A stretch of 64,000 nucleotides of DNA from Kutzneria buriramensis (GTDB lineage Bacteria; Actinomycetota; Actinomycetes; Mycobacteriales; Pseudonocardiaceae), in contig NZ_CP144375.1 in the NCBI RefSeq assembly GCF_043575855.1, positions 992,001-1,056,000 of the forward strand, written 5' to 3'. The position numbers were made by a program, and so were the translations under genes. Shown in pieces: positions 8,417-17,506 of this stretch; positions within the stretch are counted from its first letter, which is position 1, and each line of letters opens with the position of its first letter. The notes under the pieces are model-generated. The model was not told the DNA's origin, ran no database searches, and saw only the letters and a list, made by a program, of their open reading frames with translations.

Positions 8417-9222
8417 AACTCGCCACCGTCCGCATGCCCGACGGCGGCACGCGAGCCGTCGAGGTCACCGAAGCCGGCTACGTCGACCTCGGCGCGCCCG
8501 ATGTCGGCGCGTTGCTGGCGTCGTCCGCCTGGGAGGCCGGCGATCTGGTGCCGCGTCACGAGTTGGCGCCGGTCGTGCCGCGCCCGGGCAAGCTCTTCTG
8601 TGTGGGATTGAACTACCGCAACCACATTCTCGAGATGGGCCGCGAACTGCCCGAACACCCCACGCTGTTCGCGAAGTTCGCCGACGCGCTGATCGGGCCC
8701 CGCGACACGATCGCGCTGGCGCCGGAGTCGACCGCGGTGGACTGGGAGGCCGAGCTCGCGGTGGTGATCGGCAGGACCGTGCGCCGCGCGTCCGAGGAGG
8801 AGGCGGCCGAGGCCATTGCCGGGTTCACCGTGCTCAACGACGTCACCATGCGGGATTGGCAGTACCGGACCAAGGAGTGGTTGCAGGGCAAGACCTTCGA
8901 GTCGACCACGCCGATCGGGCCGGTGCTGGTGACGCCGGACGAGCTGCCCGGCGGGGTGCGGCCGCGGCTGGTGATGACGTGTTCCGTCAACGGCGAGGTG
9001 ATGCAGAAGACCGACACGTCCGACCTGGTCTTCGACCCGGTGACGCTGGTGCGGTACATCTCCACGATCGCCACCCTGCGGCCCGGAGACGTGATCGCCA
9101 CCGGCACGCCCGGCGGCGTCGGCCACGCTCGCACGCCCGCCCGCTACCTCGCGGACGGCGACGTGCTCGTCACCGAGATCGACGGCATCGGCCGCCTGGA
9201 GAACGTCGCGAGAACCGCATGA
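8413..9222 (+). CDS. Fumarylacetoacetate hydrolase-family enzyme, probable fumarylpyruvate hydrolase (269 aa)
   Basis: The C-terminal FAH domain begins at about residue 58 with KLFCVGLNYRNHI. The acidic metal site is seen in VDWEAELAVVIG (two glutamates), with ATGTPGGVGHAR near the end. In the gentisate route this family splits fumarylpyruvate into fumarate and pyruvate. Its position directly after the dioxygenase, with a four-base overlap, and before the isomerase supports that step rather than homogentisate or catechol meta-cleavage chemistry. Some family members are decarboxylases or isomerases, which the sequence alone does not rule out. Confidence 0.87.
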   Translation: MKLATVRMPDGGTRAVEVTEAGYVDLGAPDVGALLASSAWEAGDLVPRHELAPVVPRPGKLFCVGLNYRNHILEMGRELPEHPTLFAKFADALIGPRDTIALAPESTAVDWEAELAVVIGRTVRRASEEEAAEAIAGFTVLNDVTMRDWQYRTKEWLQGKTFESTTPIGPVLVTPDELPGGVRPRLVMTCSVNGEVMQKTDTSDLVFDPVTLVRYISTIATLRPGDVIATGTPGGVGHARTPARYLADGDVLVTEIDGIGRLENVARTA

Positions 9223-9806
9223 AGAGTCGCGAGTGGACGGACGTCGGCACGAAGCTGTTCCTGGCCACCCTGGACGGCCTCGCCGACGCCGAGCTCGACG
9301 CCCCGAGCCTGCTGCCGGGTTGGTCGCGGCGGCACGTGGTGGCGCACGTTCACCACAACGCCGAGGCGCTGCGCCGGCTGGTGAGCTGGGCCGAGACCGG
9401 CGTGGAGAACCGGATGTACGCCAACCCCGAGCAGCGGGCCGCCGAGATCGAGGCCAGCGCTGTGCTGCCGGCCGCCACCCTGCGCGCGCTGGTGACGCAT
9501 TCGGCGGACCGGCTCGCCGCCGATTTCGACGCGCTGCCGGCGGAGGTGTGGTCGCACAAGGTGATCACCGCGCAGGGACGGACCGTGCTGGCGGTGGAGA
9601 TCCCGTGGATGCGGGCGCGGGAGGTCGCCGTGCACGCCGTCGACCTGGACGCCGGCGCCGGATTCGCCGACCTGCCGAACGATCTCACCGCCGCGCTGGT
9701 GGCCGACGCCGTCGCCAAGCAGAACACCCACGGCAACCTGCCCGGCCTCGCCGCCTGGCTCACCGGCCGCACGGCCGAGGCCCCGTCACTCGGCCGGTGG
9801 CTCTGA
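9219..9806 (+). CDS. Maleylpyruvate isomerase, DinB type (195 aa)
   Basis: A four-helix DinB/MDMPI protein. The zinc ligands are likely the histidine in HVVAHVHHNAEAL near residue 40 and the glutamate and histidine in WMRAREVAVHAVDLD near residue 130. Actinobacterial enzymes of this type use mycothiol to isomerise maleylpyruvate to fumarylpyruvate. It closes the salicylate pathway operon, with its ATG overlapping the previous stop (ATGA). The presence of this type rather than the glutathione enzyme fits an actinobacterium. Confidence 0.88.
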   Translation: MKSREWTDVGTKLFLATLDGLADAELDAPSLLPGWSRRHVVAHVHHNAEALRRLVSWAETGVENRMYANPEQRAAEIEASAVLPAATLRALVTHSADRLAADFDALPAEVWSHKVITAQGRTVLAVEIPWMRAREVAVHAVDLDAGAGFADLPNDLTAALVADAVAKQNTHGNLPGLAAWLTGRTAEAPSLGRWL

Positions 9807-9899
9807 CCTCCTGCCCGAAGATGCAATACCGCTGGTAGAGGACTGTTTTGCCGGGAAAACCCGGTTGACCGGCGGCGGTCGCCGCGCTGTCATGGCGTC

Positions 9900-10670
9900 A
9901 TGACCGGCATCGAACTACCCGAGCACGTGCGCGCCAACCGCGAGTACTGGGACGCGACCGCCGACCGCTGGGTGGCGGCCGGCGAGCGGTCGTGGGCCCA
10001 GGACGAGCCGACCTGGGGCGTCTTCCACGTCCCGCAGCGCGAGGCCCCGCTGCTGCCGGACGAGGTGGACGGCATGGACACCATCGAGCTCGGCTGCGGC
10101 ACGGCGTACGTCAGCGCCTGGCTGGCCCGGCGCGGCGCGAAGCCGGTCGGCATCGACAACTCGGAGCGGCAGCTGGCGACGGCGCGGCGGCTCCAGGACG
10201 AGCACGACCTGCATTTCCCGTTGCTGCACGGCAATGCCGAGCAGGTGCCGTACGCGTCGGCCTCGTTCGACCTGGCTGTCAGCGAATACGGCGCGGCGAT
10301 CTGGTGCGATCCCTACGTTTGGATCCCCGAGGCCGCGCGGCTCCTCCGTCCCGGCGGGCGCCTGGCCTTCCTGTGCAACAGCGTGGTGTCGGTGCTGTGC
10401 GCGCCGGACGACGAGAACGAGCCGCCGACCGAGCGCATGCTGCGCCCCCAGCTCGGCCTGCACCGGACGCCCTGGCCCGAAGGCTCCGTCGACTTCCACC
10501 TCGGGCACGGCGACATGATCCGGCTGCTGCGCCGCAGCGGCTTCGAGATCGAGGACATGATCGAGATCTTCGCCCCCGAGGGCGCGGCCGACTCGGCCTT
10601 CGGCTACGCGCCGGCGGGCTGGTCCCGGCAGTGGCCCGTCGAGGAGATCTGGAAGGCGCGGCGGGTCTGA
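9900..10670 (+). CDS. SAM-dependent class I methyltransferase (256 aa)
   Basis: The Rossmann SAM site is seen as DTIELGCGTAYVSAWLARRG near residue 60, followed by PVGIDNSERQL and a post-motif ASFDLAVSEYGAAIWCD. The family is the broad Methyltransf_11 group of small-molecule methylases, and no substrate can be named. It starts with ATG 9900, 93 bp after the isomerase gene and beyond a small inverted repeat (CCGGGAAAACCCGG), so it is probably a separate transcription unit. Confidence 0.8.
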   Translation: MTGIELPEHVRANREYWDATADRWVAAGERSWAQDEPTWGVFHVPQREAPLLPDEVDGMDTIELGCGTAYVSAWLARRGAKPVGIDNSERQLATARRLQDEHDLHFPLLHGNAEQVPYASASFDLAVSEYGAAIWCDPYVWIPEAARLLRPGGRLAFLCNSVVSVLCAPDDENEPPTERMLRPQLGLHRTPWPEGSVDFHLGHGDMIRLLRRSGFEIEDMIEIFAPEGAADSAFGYAPAGWSRQWPVEEIWKARRV

Positions 10671-10704
10671 GAGTCGGCCGGTCCCGGCGCCCGGCCGACT
10701 CCCC

Positions 10705-11202
10705 TCACGCCTTGGCCACGAGGTCCCGGACGGCGGGCGCGACCTCGTCGGCGAACCGACGGATGAACTCCGGGTCGTCCGATGCGGTCGGCCGCCGGCA
10801 GGGCCTCCGGCGGCAGGAACGGCGAGCTCGGGATCCAGCCGTCGCCGATCGCGCCGACCACCCCGAGCATGCGCGGTCGGTACGCGCCGAGCCAGATGCC
10901 GATCTCCTGCCGCTCCCCAGCCCCAGCTCGAACCGCCCGCCGCTGAGGATGTCCAGCGACGCCGCGGTGCGGGCCGGCACGGCCGGCGGCCGCAACGGCA
11001 GGTTCATCGGGTTGGACAGCACCGTGACGCGCCGGGTCCGGGCCACGATGGTCGACAGCAGCGTGACGGTGTCCAGGCGGTGCGGCCAGTACGGGTGGTC
11101 CGACAGCGCCACGACGTCCAGCCCGACCAGCTCCGCCAGGCCGACGACGTCCTGCGGGCGGGCGGCGCTCTGGTGGAGCACCGCCCCGAACCGCACCCTC
11201 AT
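10705..11202 (-). pseudogene. Decayed F420-dependent LLM-class oxidoreductase
   Basis: The first 100 codons from 11202 read as a normal luciferase-like monooxygenase start (VRFGAVLHQ, ALSDHPYWPH, LSNPMNLPLRPPAVPARTAA, LSGGRFELGLGSG). The text then leaves frame. The next recognisable part (LGAYRPRMLGVVGAIGDGW, IPSSPFLPPEAL) is in another frame around 10800-10880, and the C-terminus (EFIRRFADEVAPAVRDLVAKA) is back in the first frame. About half of the usual 280-340 residues are missing, so a deletion and at least two frameshifts have occurred. It abuts the hemerythrin gene with a four-base overlap, which suggests a former operon. Confidence 0.8.
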
Positions 11203-11879
11203 TGCGATCCGCCGATGCGTGCCGGTGTCACCGTGCCGTGCACTCGCTGGGCGTACGCCGCGAAGGCCTGCGCGGAGGCGTCACCGATGACCGAGCCGAC
11301 CTCCGGCGGCAGCGTCGCGATGATGTCCCGGACGGTGTCGGCGTCCGCCTCGTACGACATCAGGCCGAACATCAGTGCCATCTGCTCCGGCGGCACGTCC
11401 TGCGCGCCGTCGGCGATCATCGCGGCCCACTCGGCGGCGGTGATGTGCCGCTCGATCAGCGGCAGCGCCTCGGCCTCCTCGGTGGCGAGGTGCTCGACCA
11501 GCCGGGTGTGCAGCTCCTTCACGGTGTCGGCCACCGCCGCGCCCAGCCCCGGGTCGGCGGTGACGCGCCACTGGGCCAGCTCGGCGCGCAGCTCGTCCAC
11601 GAGCTTGTCGATCGCCCCGTGCTGCTCCTCCATCACCTGCACGATCGGGCCGGCCTCGCTCGCCCGCTCCAGCAGCTTGGGCCAGATGTGCTTGTCCTCG
11701 CCCTGGTGGTGGTGCTCGAGGACGCTGTCCACCAGCGTGAGGTGGTCGGCGACGATCGCCGCGCGTTCGACGTCGCCGGCCGCACCGCGGACGAGGTCCG
11801 CGGCGAGACCGATCTCGCGGCGGAACATGATGTGCGCCATGTACATGTCCCGCACGTCGGCAAGGGGTTCGTTGCTCAT
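11199..11879 (-). CDS. Hemerythrin-domain protein (226 aa)
   Basis: A HHE cation-binding four-helix protein. The probable di-iron ligands are in MAHIMFRREI, LEHHHQGEDKHIWP and VMEEQHGAIDKLV, followed by VEHLATEEAEALPLIERH. Such proteins bind O2, NO or peroxide, or store iron; no further domain shows the role. The C-terminal 60 residues (DVPPEQMALMFGLMSYEAD and after) are helical and match the actinobacterial hemerythrin subfamily. ATG 11879 is the only sensible start. The gene is cotranscribed with the decayed LLM gene downstream. Confidence 0.87.
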   Translation of the reverse strand: MSNEPLADVRDMYMAHIMFRREIGLAADLVRGAAGDVERAAIVADHLTLVDSVLEHHHQGEDKHIWPKLLERASEAGPIVQVMEEQHGAIDKLVDELRAELAQWRVTADPGLGAAVADTVKELHTRLVEHLATEEAEALPLIERHITAAEWAAMIADGAQDVPPEQMALMFGLMSYEADADTVRDIIATLPPEVGSVIGDASAQAFAAYAQRVHGTVTPARIGGSQ

Positions 11880-11923
11880 GATGGTTTTCCCGCTTTTCCC
11901 GTAACGAACTGTGCAATTCGAAC

Positions 11924-11980
11924 GCTAACAGGGAATCGCGGATCCCGCCCGGGTCTGTCCGCGATGCGAATTCCGTTAGC
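11924..11980 (-). terminator. Inverted repeat at the end of the AraC gene
   Basis: GCTAAC at 11924 pairs with GTTAGC at 11975, and inside them ATCGCGGA pairs with TCCGCGAT. The structure overlaps the stop codon of the AraC gene ending at 11976. No clear T-run follows, so termination is tentative; it could also be an operator for the hemerythrin gene. Confidence 0.4.
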
Positions 11981-12851
11981 CGCGAAGCGTACTCAGCGGC
12001 TTCTGCCCGTATTTCGCCTCGTGCGCCGCGGCGAATCGACCGAGGTGGGCGAAGCCCCAGCGGCGCGCCACCGACGCCACCGATTCCACGTACGGATCCG
12101 CCGCGCGCAGCTCCTCGTGCGCGCGCCGCAGCCGGATGTCGCGGACGTACTCCATCGGCGACATGCCCAGGTGCTGCTGGAATGCCTTCTGCAAGGCGCG
12201 GGGACCGACCCCGCACCGCTCCGCCAGCTCCGACAACGTCAGCGGGGCCAACGGGTCCGACTCGATCACGTCGATCGCCGCCCGTACCGATGCGGGCCGT
12301 GCCGTCGCCAGCGGCACCTCCTGCGACTGCGTCGCCGCCAGCACGAAGCCGTTGAGCATGCTGTCCGCCAACGGCGCCGCCACCAGCGGCTGCGACAGCA
12401 GGCTGTCCCCCGCCGCCAGCTGACGGTTCACCGACAGCAGCAGGTTCGCCCAGCTGCGGCCGTAGCCGTCGCGGGTGTTCATCACCGGGTCGAAGCGCCT
12501 CCGGCCACCCAGCCGGGCGACGGCCCGCTCCACCGCCGACAGGTCCACCCGTACGCACAGCGCCCGATACCCCGCCGGCCACCGCCCGTGGAACGGTCCC
12601 CCGCCCGGCAGGTACACCGCCGTGGACATGTTGTTCACCATCATGTCGACGCCCCGGTGCCGTGACTCGAAGCGGCCCGCGATGGGTAGGTGGATGAAGA
12701 ACCCGGTGCCCACGTCGTCGCAATCCAGGCGCAGTTCCCCGCCCATCCACACCTCGCCGATCGCGATCGGCCCCACTTCCGCCGACCGATAAGTCGACGT
12801 CGTCACGTCGTCCTGCGGCACCGTTTCAATTGTCGACGACCGCAGATACAT
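11976..12851 (-). CDS. AraC-family transcriptional regulator (291 aa)
   Basis: An N-terminal AraC-binding-like domain (YRSAEVGPIAIGEVWMGGEL, then GFFIHLPIAGRFESRHRG) leads to a C-terminal AraC helix-turn-helix pair from about residue 190 (LTLSELAERCGVGPRALQKAFQQHLG and VASVARRWGFAHLGRFAAAHEAKYG). ATG 12851 is preferred over upstream starts because GGAGG lies seven bases before it. The regulated genes are unknown. It is separated from the STAND gene by about 100 bp on the same strand, so it could lie on the read-through transcript of the large minus-strand operon. Confidence 0.87.
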   Translation of the reverse strand: MYLRSSTIETVPQDDVTTSTYRSAEVGPIAIGEVWMGGELRLDCDDVGTGFFIHLPIAGRFESRHRGVDMMVNNMSTAVYLPGGGPFHGRWPAGYRALCVRVDLSAVERAVARLGGRRRFDPVMNTRDGYGRSWANLLLSVNRQLAAGDSLLSQPLVAAPLADSMLNGFVLAATQSQEVPLATARPASVRAAIDVIESDPLAPLTLSELAERCGVGPRALQKAFQQHLGMSPMEYVRDIRLRRAHEELRAADPYVESVASVARRWGFAHLGRFAAAHEAKYGQKPLSTLRG

Positions 12852-12947
12852 CGGCTTTCCTCCGAATTCCCCACCCGAGGCGGAGTCTACGGCTGCCCCG
12901 ATCCCCGGCAACCCGCCCCGATCGAATCACCCGACAGAACTGCCCGC

Positions 12948-15900
12948 TTATCCGATCCGGTGAGCCGAAGCTGACGGGTTGTGCCCGTCCAACAACCCGA
13001 GGTATTCCTCGGTCACGGCGGCCACCAACGCCGGATCCATCCGGGTCAGCTCCCGCACCGACCGCGACCAGTGGCCGAGCCGCAGCGTCGTCGCCAGCAG
13101 CCGCCGGACCCGACCCGGGGCGAACTCGGCGATCCCGAGCAACGCCGTGACGACGTCCTCGGACCGGTCACTCGCCGACCGCGCCAGCCTCTCCGCCCGG
13201 TCCAGATCCCCCAACCGCGCCACCGTCCTCGCCAGCGCGATCATCGCGTCGGCCTGCCACCTGTCGGTCAAGGCCCGCGCAACGGGCTCCGCCGCGTCGA
13301 CATGGCCCGCTGCGGCGGCCACACTTGGGATGTCGCGAAGGGCCCAGCGACGCGTCCTGGCGTTGTGAATGTCCACTGCGATCACCCGTGCCTGGTCAAC
13401 CAGACCAGCCGCCGCCACCTCCCGGGCCGCCGCCGCCCGCGCCCGATCCTCGTTGCGAGGGTTGGGCAAGGACGCCATCAGGTCACCCGCCCGCTCGTAC
13501 CGCCCGCCGAGGACGTGCCGTGCCGCAACCTGGCCGATGGCCGTGATGAGCCGATCCTCGTCGGCCAACGAGCAGGCGGCCGGATCGATCTGGCGGACGA
13601 GGTCCTCGGCGCGGTCGACATCGCCCGCGGCGGCCGTGGCGTCCGCCAGTGCGATGAGGATCGACATCTGGCGGCGTGGTTGCCCTGCCATGTCGGCGAG
13701 GGGCTCGAACTGACCGATGAGCTCACCTGCAAGGTCGCTGTCGGCCTTGATCAACGCGGCCAGCGCCATCGCTCGAAGGTCCGCGCAGGTGATCAGATTG
13801 GCCAGCACCCGCGCCTCGCGAATGTCGGTCGGGGCGGCGGCCTCCACAATCGCGAGCAGGGCGGCCTGGCGGTGAAAGGGCATGTCGATTCGGGTCGCGA
13901 CGGCTTCGGCCCGCCCGATGTCGCCCGAGGTCGCGATCGCCTTGGCGACCGTCGTGAGCGCTGACGCGCGGTCAAACGGATTCAGGATCGCGGCGGCGAG
14001 AAGCGCGGCGCGACCGGTGTCGTGAGCGACCGCTCTTGCCACGTCGTCCTTGTCCACCATCGCCTGGTCCCGCGGTTCGAGTCTCCGCGACTTCGCCTCC
14101 AGGTGCCACGACAAGACGGTCACGGCGCTGGCATGCCAGAAGCCTGCCGTTGCGGATAGCCGTTCCTCCAGCGCCACAACGAGATCTGACTCGGCGAACA
14201 ATGCGATCTCACCGACCAACGTCGCAATCCGATCGTAGGCCGCTCCTGAGTCGGTAACCGAGCCGGCCAGCCGCAGCGCGTTCTCGGCCAGTCGCTCGGC
14301 GTCCTCCATGCGTCCGGATTTGACGCACCGCACGGCCACGTCAGTCACCAGGTCGGCTCGCGCGGACACGTCTTCGATCTCGTTCGCATAGCCCGTCGCC
14401 GTCGGGATGTCACCGGTTGCCAGCGCGGCCGCCACGACGGCCCGGAACGCCTTCTTCTTCTCGTACGCCTCGCCGATCTTGTGGGCCACATCCGCCGCGA
14501 GCCGAAGCCGGCCGACTGCGGCCAATCCCTCGCACAACTGGACCGACGCACGATCCCGCCAGAATCCGTTAGTGATCAATTCCAACGCCGACGTCGCCGC
14601 CTCGATGAACTCCGACGCACGAGACGAGTCCCCCTGCATTATCGCGACCAACGCGGACACCCGCGATTCCGCGATAGTGATGTCACTGAGGAGCGCCTCG
14701 GCCCGTCCGAACTCGCCGGCCGCGACAAACATCCGCACGGCCTCCGCCAACGCTGACGAACGCGTGACTGGGTCGTCGTCGGAGCGGGCGAGCGATTCGA
14801 CTCGGCTGGCAATCGCAGCGGTCCGGCGAGCGTCGGACTCGACCGCACGGCGCGCCACCATGGCGAGCAGTTCGACCTGGTCCGACGTACAGTCGGCCGT
14901 GCGCGCCAACTCCTCGGCACGATCGAGTTCACCCTTCCCCACCAACGCGGATACGACCACTTGCCGACCGACTTTCCTGTAGACCCGGTCTTCGCACATC
15001 GCCACGATCGCAATCGCGCCGTCGAACTCGCCCAGTCGCAGCGCCAGTCTCACCAACTCGTACAGCGCGCTCGACCGCTGGCGGCGGTCGGCGATCGCGT
15101 TCGCCGAAGCCAGGCGTTCGTCCAGGTCTTCCGGAGTGTCCGACCGATCCGGCGGCCGCGGCCGCGCAGCCCTCCGCGCGCGCACCCCTGAGAAGGTCAT
15201 CACCTCCTCCGTCGCGCGAGCGACGGGGGCGCCAGCCCGCCTGGCTTTGGCGGTCGAGAGCTCGATGAGGCCCGAGTCGCGGAAGTACGTGTCCTCGATC
15301 GCGGCGACGAGGTCCACGGCTCGTTCGACGTCGTCGGCCGCCAACGCCGCCCGCGCCACCGTCAGAAGGGCCACGTCCCGCTGCGTGCGATCGGTCAGGC
15401 AGCGGGCCAGGGCGTCGGCTCGGGCCAACCGTCCCAGCTTGGCGAAGATGCCGGGCAGGTCGCCGGGGACGTGCCGGTTGCGCTCGGTGAGACGGTCGTG
15501 GTGCATGGCCAGGCAGACTGCAGTCAGCAGGTCTGGTTCGTCGGCGTCGAGCACCGTCTCCCTGCACGAGGCGATCTGCGACAGGGCGACAGCGTCACCG
15601 CCGGTGCGGTCGCGCAGCCAGTTCTGACGATTCAGGTCGGTGGCCAGAGCCACCATGCGGGGTAAGTCGTCGATGGCCTGGAGCAGGCGGAAGTAGCCAC
15701 GCACGAGGTAGTCGGGGGTGTCGGCGGACCAATCCTGGCTGTCGGCCCAGCGGCACACCTGGTCGCGGAGTTCACCGAGCCGCTTGGGGCCGAGGAACTT
15801 CACGGCGCCGACCTGGAGTTCCTCGTGGGCGAGGATGTACAGCGCGGATTCGGGGTCGCCACCGTCGGTGCTGAGGCGGCTGCTGAAGGCCCGGCCGGCG

Positions 15901-16739
15901 ACGGTGCGCAGGTGGTCGGCGACCTCCCACGGTTGGACGTCACCCGAGGGTGAGATCAGCTGCGCGAGGTCGGCGGCGCTGAGGCCGCCGCCGGCGGCCA
16001 CGACGAGTCCGAGCAAGGCCTTGTCACGGTCGTCGCCGCCGAGCAGCCGCTTGAGGGCCCGTTCGGCCCCGCGTCGTTCGACGGCGGCCTGCGGCGAGCG
16101 GTCAAGCACACGAACCACGGCGGGGTCGCGGAGGGGATGGTGATCGGAGACGTCCTCGGGAATGGGCGGATGGGGCCGGCCTGCGACGATGATCCGCATG
16201 CCTGGCTCCGGATCCTCGGGCAGCAGGGCGGCGATGCTGTGGGTGTCGCTACCTCGGTCCTCGTCGAGCCCGTCGACCACGAGGACCAGGCGTTGGCCAC
16301 GGCTCGCGCAGTCGTGGGTGGCCTGCCTGAACATGCCCAGCAGATGTGTCTCGACGGTCGGGCCGCTGACCTGCGGCAACGGCTGCCGGAGCAGGTCGGC
16401 GAGCTGCTCGACGACCACGGAGAGGAAAGCTCCCCGGTCGTTCTGGTCGGCGAAGCGGGCGGTGATGAAGAACGACACCACCCGCACGCCGGGGGGCGGG
16501 TGCAGGACGAAGGTCGCCAGCAGCGCGGACTTGCCGGCCCATGCGGGGGCCTGCCACCACTGGTACGGCGACGGGACGGCCGGGGCGGTGCAGAAGCGCG
16601 CCAGTTCCGCCAACTCACGGCCGCGGTCGTGCAGGGTCGCCGGGGCGATGCGCCGGACCTGGTCCTTGTAGTGCGATTGGGCCGTGCCCCCGCGACCGAG
16701 GTGCACGCCGCTGATGTCGTTGTGGGAGTCCCCCGTCAC
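12948..16739 (-). CDS. STAND-type P-loop NTPase with long helical repeat region (1263 aa)
   Basis: After a short N-terminal segment, a signal-transduction NTPase core appears. Walker A is AxxxxGKS at residues 64-71 (APAWAGKS), Walker B is LVLVVDGLDED near 151-161, and RIIVAGRP near 182-189 is the sensor. A winged-helix-like linker (YILAHEELQVGAVKFLG) ends near 315. The remaining 900 residues are TPR-like units of about 33-38 residues built on a theme such as GDLDRAERLA. No nuclease, TIR or protease domain is seen at the N-terminus. Start GTG 16739 lies 13 bp after the methyltransferase stop with no good ribosome site, so it may be translated by coupling. STAND proteins act as regulators or immune sensors; which applies here is unknown. 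Confidence 0.8.
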   Translation of the reverse strand: MTGDSHNDISGVHLGRGGTAQSHYKDQVRRIAPATLHDRGRELAELARFCTAPAVPSPYQWWQAPAWAGKSALLATFVLHPPPGVRVVSFFITARFADQNDRGAFLSVVVEQLADLLRQPLPQVSGPTVETHLLGMFRQATHDCASRGQRLVLVVDGLDEDRGSDTHSIAALLPEDPEPGMRIIVAGRPHPPIPEDVSDHHPLRDPAVVRVLDRSPQAAVERRGAERALKRLLGGDDRDKALLGLVVAAGGGLSAADLAQLISPSGDVQPWEVADHLRTVAGRAFSSRLSTDGGDPESALYILAHEELQVGAVKFLGPKRLGELRDQVCRWADSQDWSADTPDYLVRGYFRLLQAIDDLPRMVALATDLNRQNWLRDRTGGDAVALSQIASCRETVLDADEPDLLTAVCLAMHHDRLTERNRHVPGDLPGIFAKLGRLARADALARCLTDRTQRDVALLTVARAALAADDVERAVDLVAAIEDTYFRDSGLIELSTAKARRAGAPVARATEEVMTFSGVRARRAARPRPPDRSDTPEDLDERLASANAIADRRQRSSALYELVRLALRLGEFDGAIAIVAMCEDRVYRKVGRQVVVSALVGKGELDRAEELARTADCTSDQVELLAMVARRAVESDARRTAAIASRVESLARSDDDPVTRSSALAEAVRMFVAAGEFGRAEALLSDITIAESRVSALVAIMQGDSSRASEFIEAATSALELITNGFWRDRASVQLCEGLAAVGRLRLAADVAHKIGEAYEKKKAFRAVVAAALATGDIPTATGYANEIEDVSARADLVTDVAVRCVKSGRMEDAERLAENALRLAGSVTDSGAAYDRIATLVGEIALFAESDLVVALEERLSATAGFWHASAVTVLSWHLEAKSRRLEPRDQAMVDKDDVARAVAHDTGRAALLAAAILNPFDRASALTTVAKAIATSGDIGRAEAVATRIDMPFHRQAALLAIVEAAAPTDIREARVLANLITCADLRAMALAALIKADSDLAGELIGQFEPLADMAGQPRRQMSILIALADATAAAGDVDRAEDLVRQIDPAACSLADEDRLITAIGQVAARHVLGGRYERAGDLMASLPNPRNEDRARAAAAREVAAAGLVDQARVIAVDIHNARTRRWALRDIPSVAAAAGHVDAAEPVARALTDRWQADAMIALARTVARLGDLDRAERLARSASDRSEDVVTALLGIAEFAPGRVRRLLATTLRLGHWSRSVRELTRMDPALVAAVTEEYLGLLDGHNPSASAHRIG

Positions 16740-16752
16740 GGGGTCCAGTGTG

Positions 16753-17499
16753 TCAGTTGGTGACGAGGTGCAGGGTCTTGCGGCGCTGCGCCCGGACGAC
16801 GGACAGGCGGGGGTAGAGGCCGCGGGCGGGGGCGATCTCGACGGACTCGAACTCGGGGAAGTGCTCCAGCACGCCGGCGTAGCCGAGCATCGAGGAGATG
16901 TCGATGATCAGAAGGCGGCCGCCGGGGCGCAGGACGCGGGCGGCCTCGCGGAGGGTGCGGATCTGGGCCTCGCGGTCGCCGAGATTGTGGATGGCGAGGG
17001 TGGCGGAGACCAGGTCGAACGAGGCGTCGGGGAAGGGCAGCTGCTGGAAGTCGCCGGTGACGAGCTCGACGCGCTCGGCCAGCCCCTCGGCCCGCATGTT
17101 GGCCTCGGTGGTGCGCAACGCGTTGCCCGACTGGTCGACCTGCCGCCAGAGGTCGATGCCGACGATGCGGCCCTTGCCGGGCAGCCGACGGCCGAGGACG
17201 GCGAGCAGCTGGCCGGTGCCGGGGCCGAGGTCCAGCACATCGGCGTCGGCGGACAGGCCGGCGGCAGCGATCTCGGCGGCGAACAGCTTCTCCTTGCCGC
17301 GGGTGCTGGTGTAGAAGCGAAGCGCGGCCTCGGAGCCGGTGACGACGGCGTAGGCCAGGGCGAAGGCCTCGATGGCGAAGGCGACGAGGCCGTCGAAGAC
17401 GCCGAGCGTGACGGCGCCGACGACAAGGCCGGCGAGCGCCTGGGCGGAGAGCCGGCGGACGGTGCCCGGCGCGTCGATCCCGTAGCGTGACATGGACAT
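16753..17499 (-). CDS. SAM-dependent methyltransferase with N-terminal hydrophobic segment (248 aa)
   Basis: Residues 15-55 form a hydrophobic stretch (LAGLVVGAVTLGVFDGLVAF) that may anchor it in the membrane. Then comes a class I methyltransferase: ADVLDLGPGTGQLLAVLG as motif I, RIVGIDLWRQ, FPDASFDLVSATLAIHNLG, and LRPGGRLLIIDIS. It is the eighth gene of the minus-strand biosynthetic operon. ATG 17499 is eight bases after the ATP-grasp stop, with GGAAGG about 12 bases upstream; ATG 17493 is equally possible. The target could be an N- or O-atom of the operon product (inference). Confidence 0.83.
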   Translation of the reverse strand: MSMSRYGIDAPGTVRRLSAQALAGLVVGAVTLGVFDGLVAFAIEAFALAYAVVTGSEAALRFYTSTRGKEKLFAAEIAAAGLSADADVLDLGPGTGQLLAVLGRRLPGKGRIVGIDLWRQVDQSGNALRTTEANMRAEGLAERVELVTGDFQQLPFPDASFDLVSATLAIHNLGDREAQIRTLREAARVLRPGGRLLIIDISSMLGYAGVLEHFPEFESVEIAPARGLYPRLSVVRAQRRKTLHLVTN

Positions 17500-17506
17500 C
17501 TGGATT

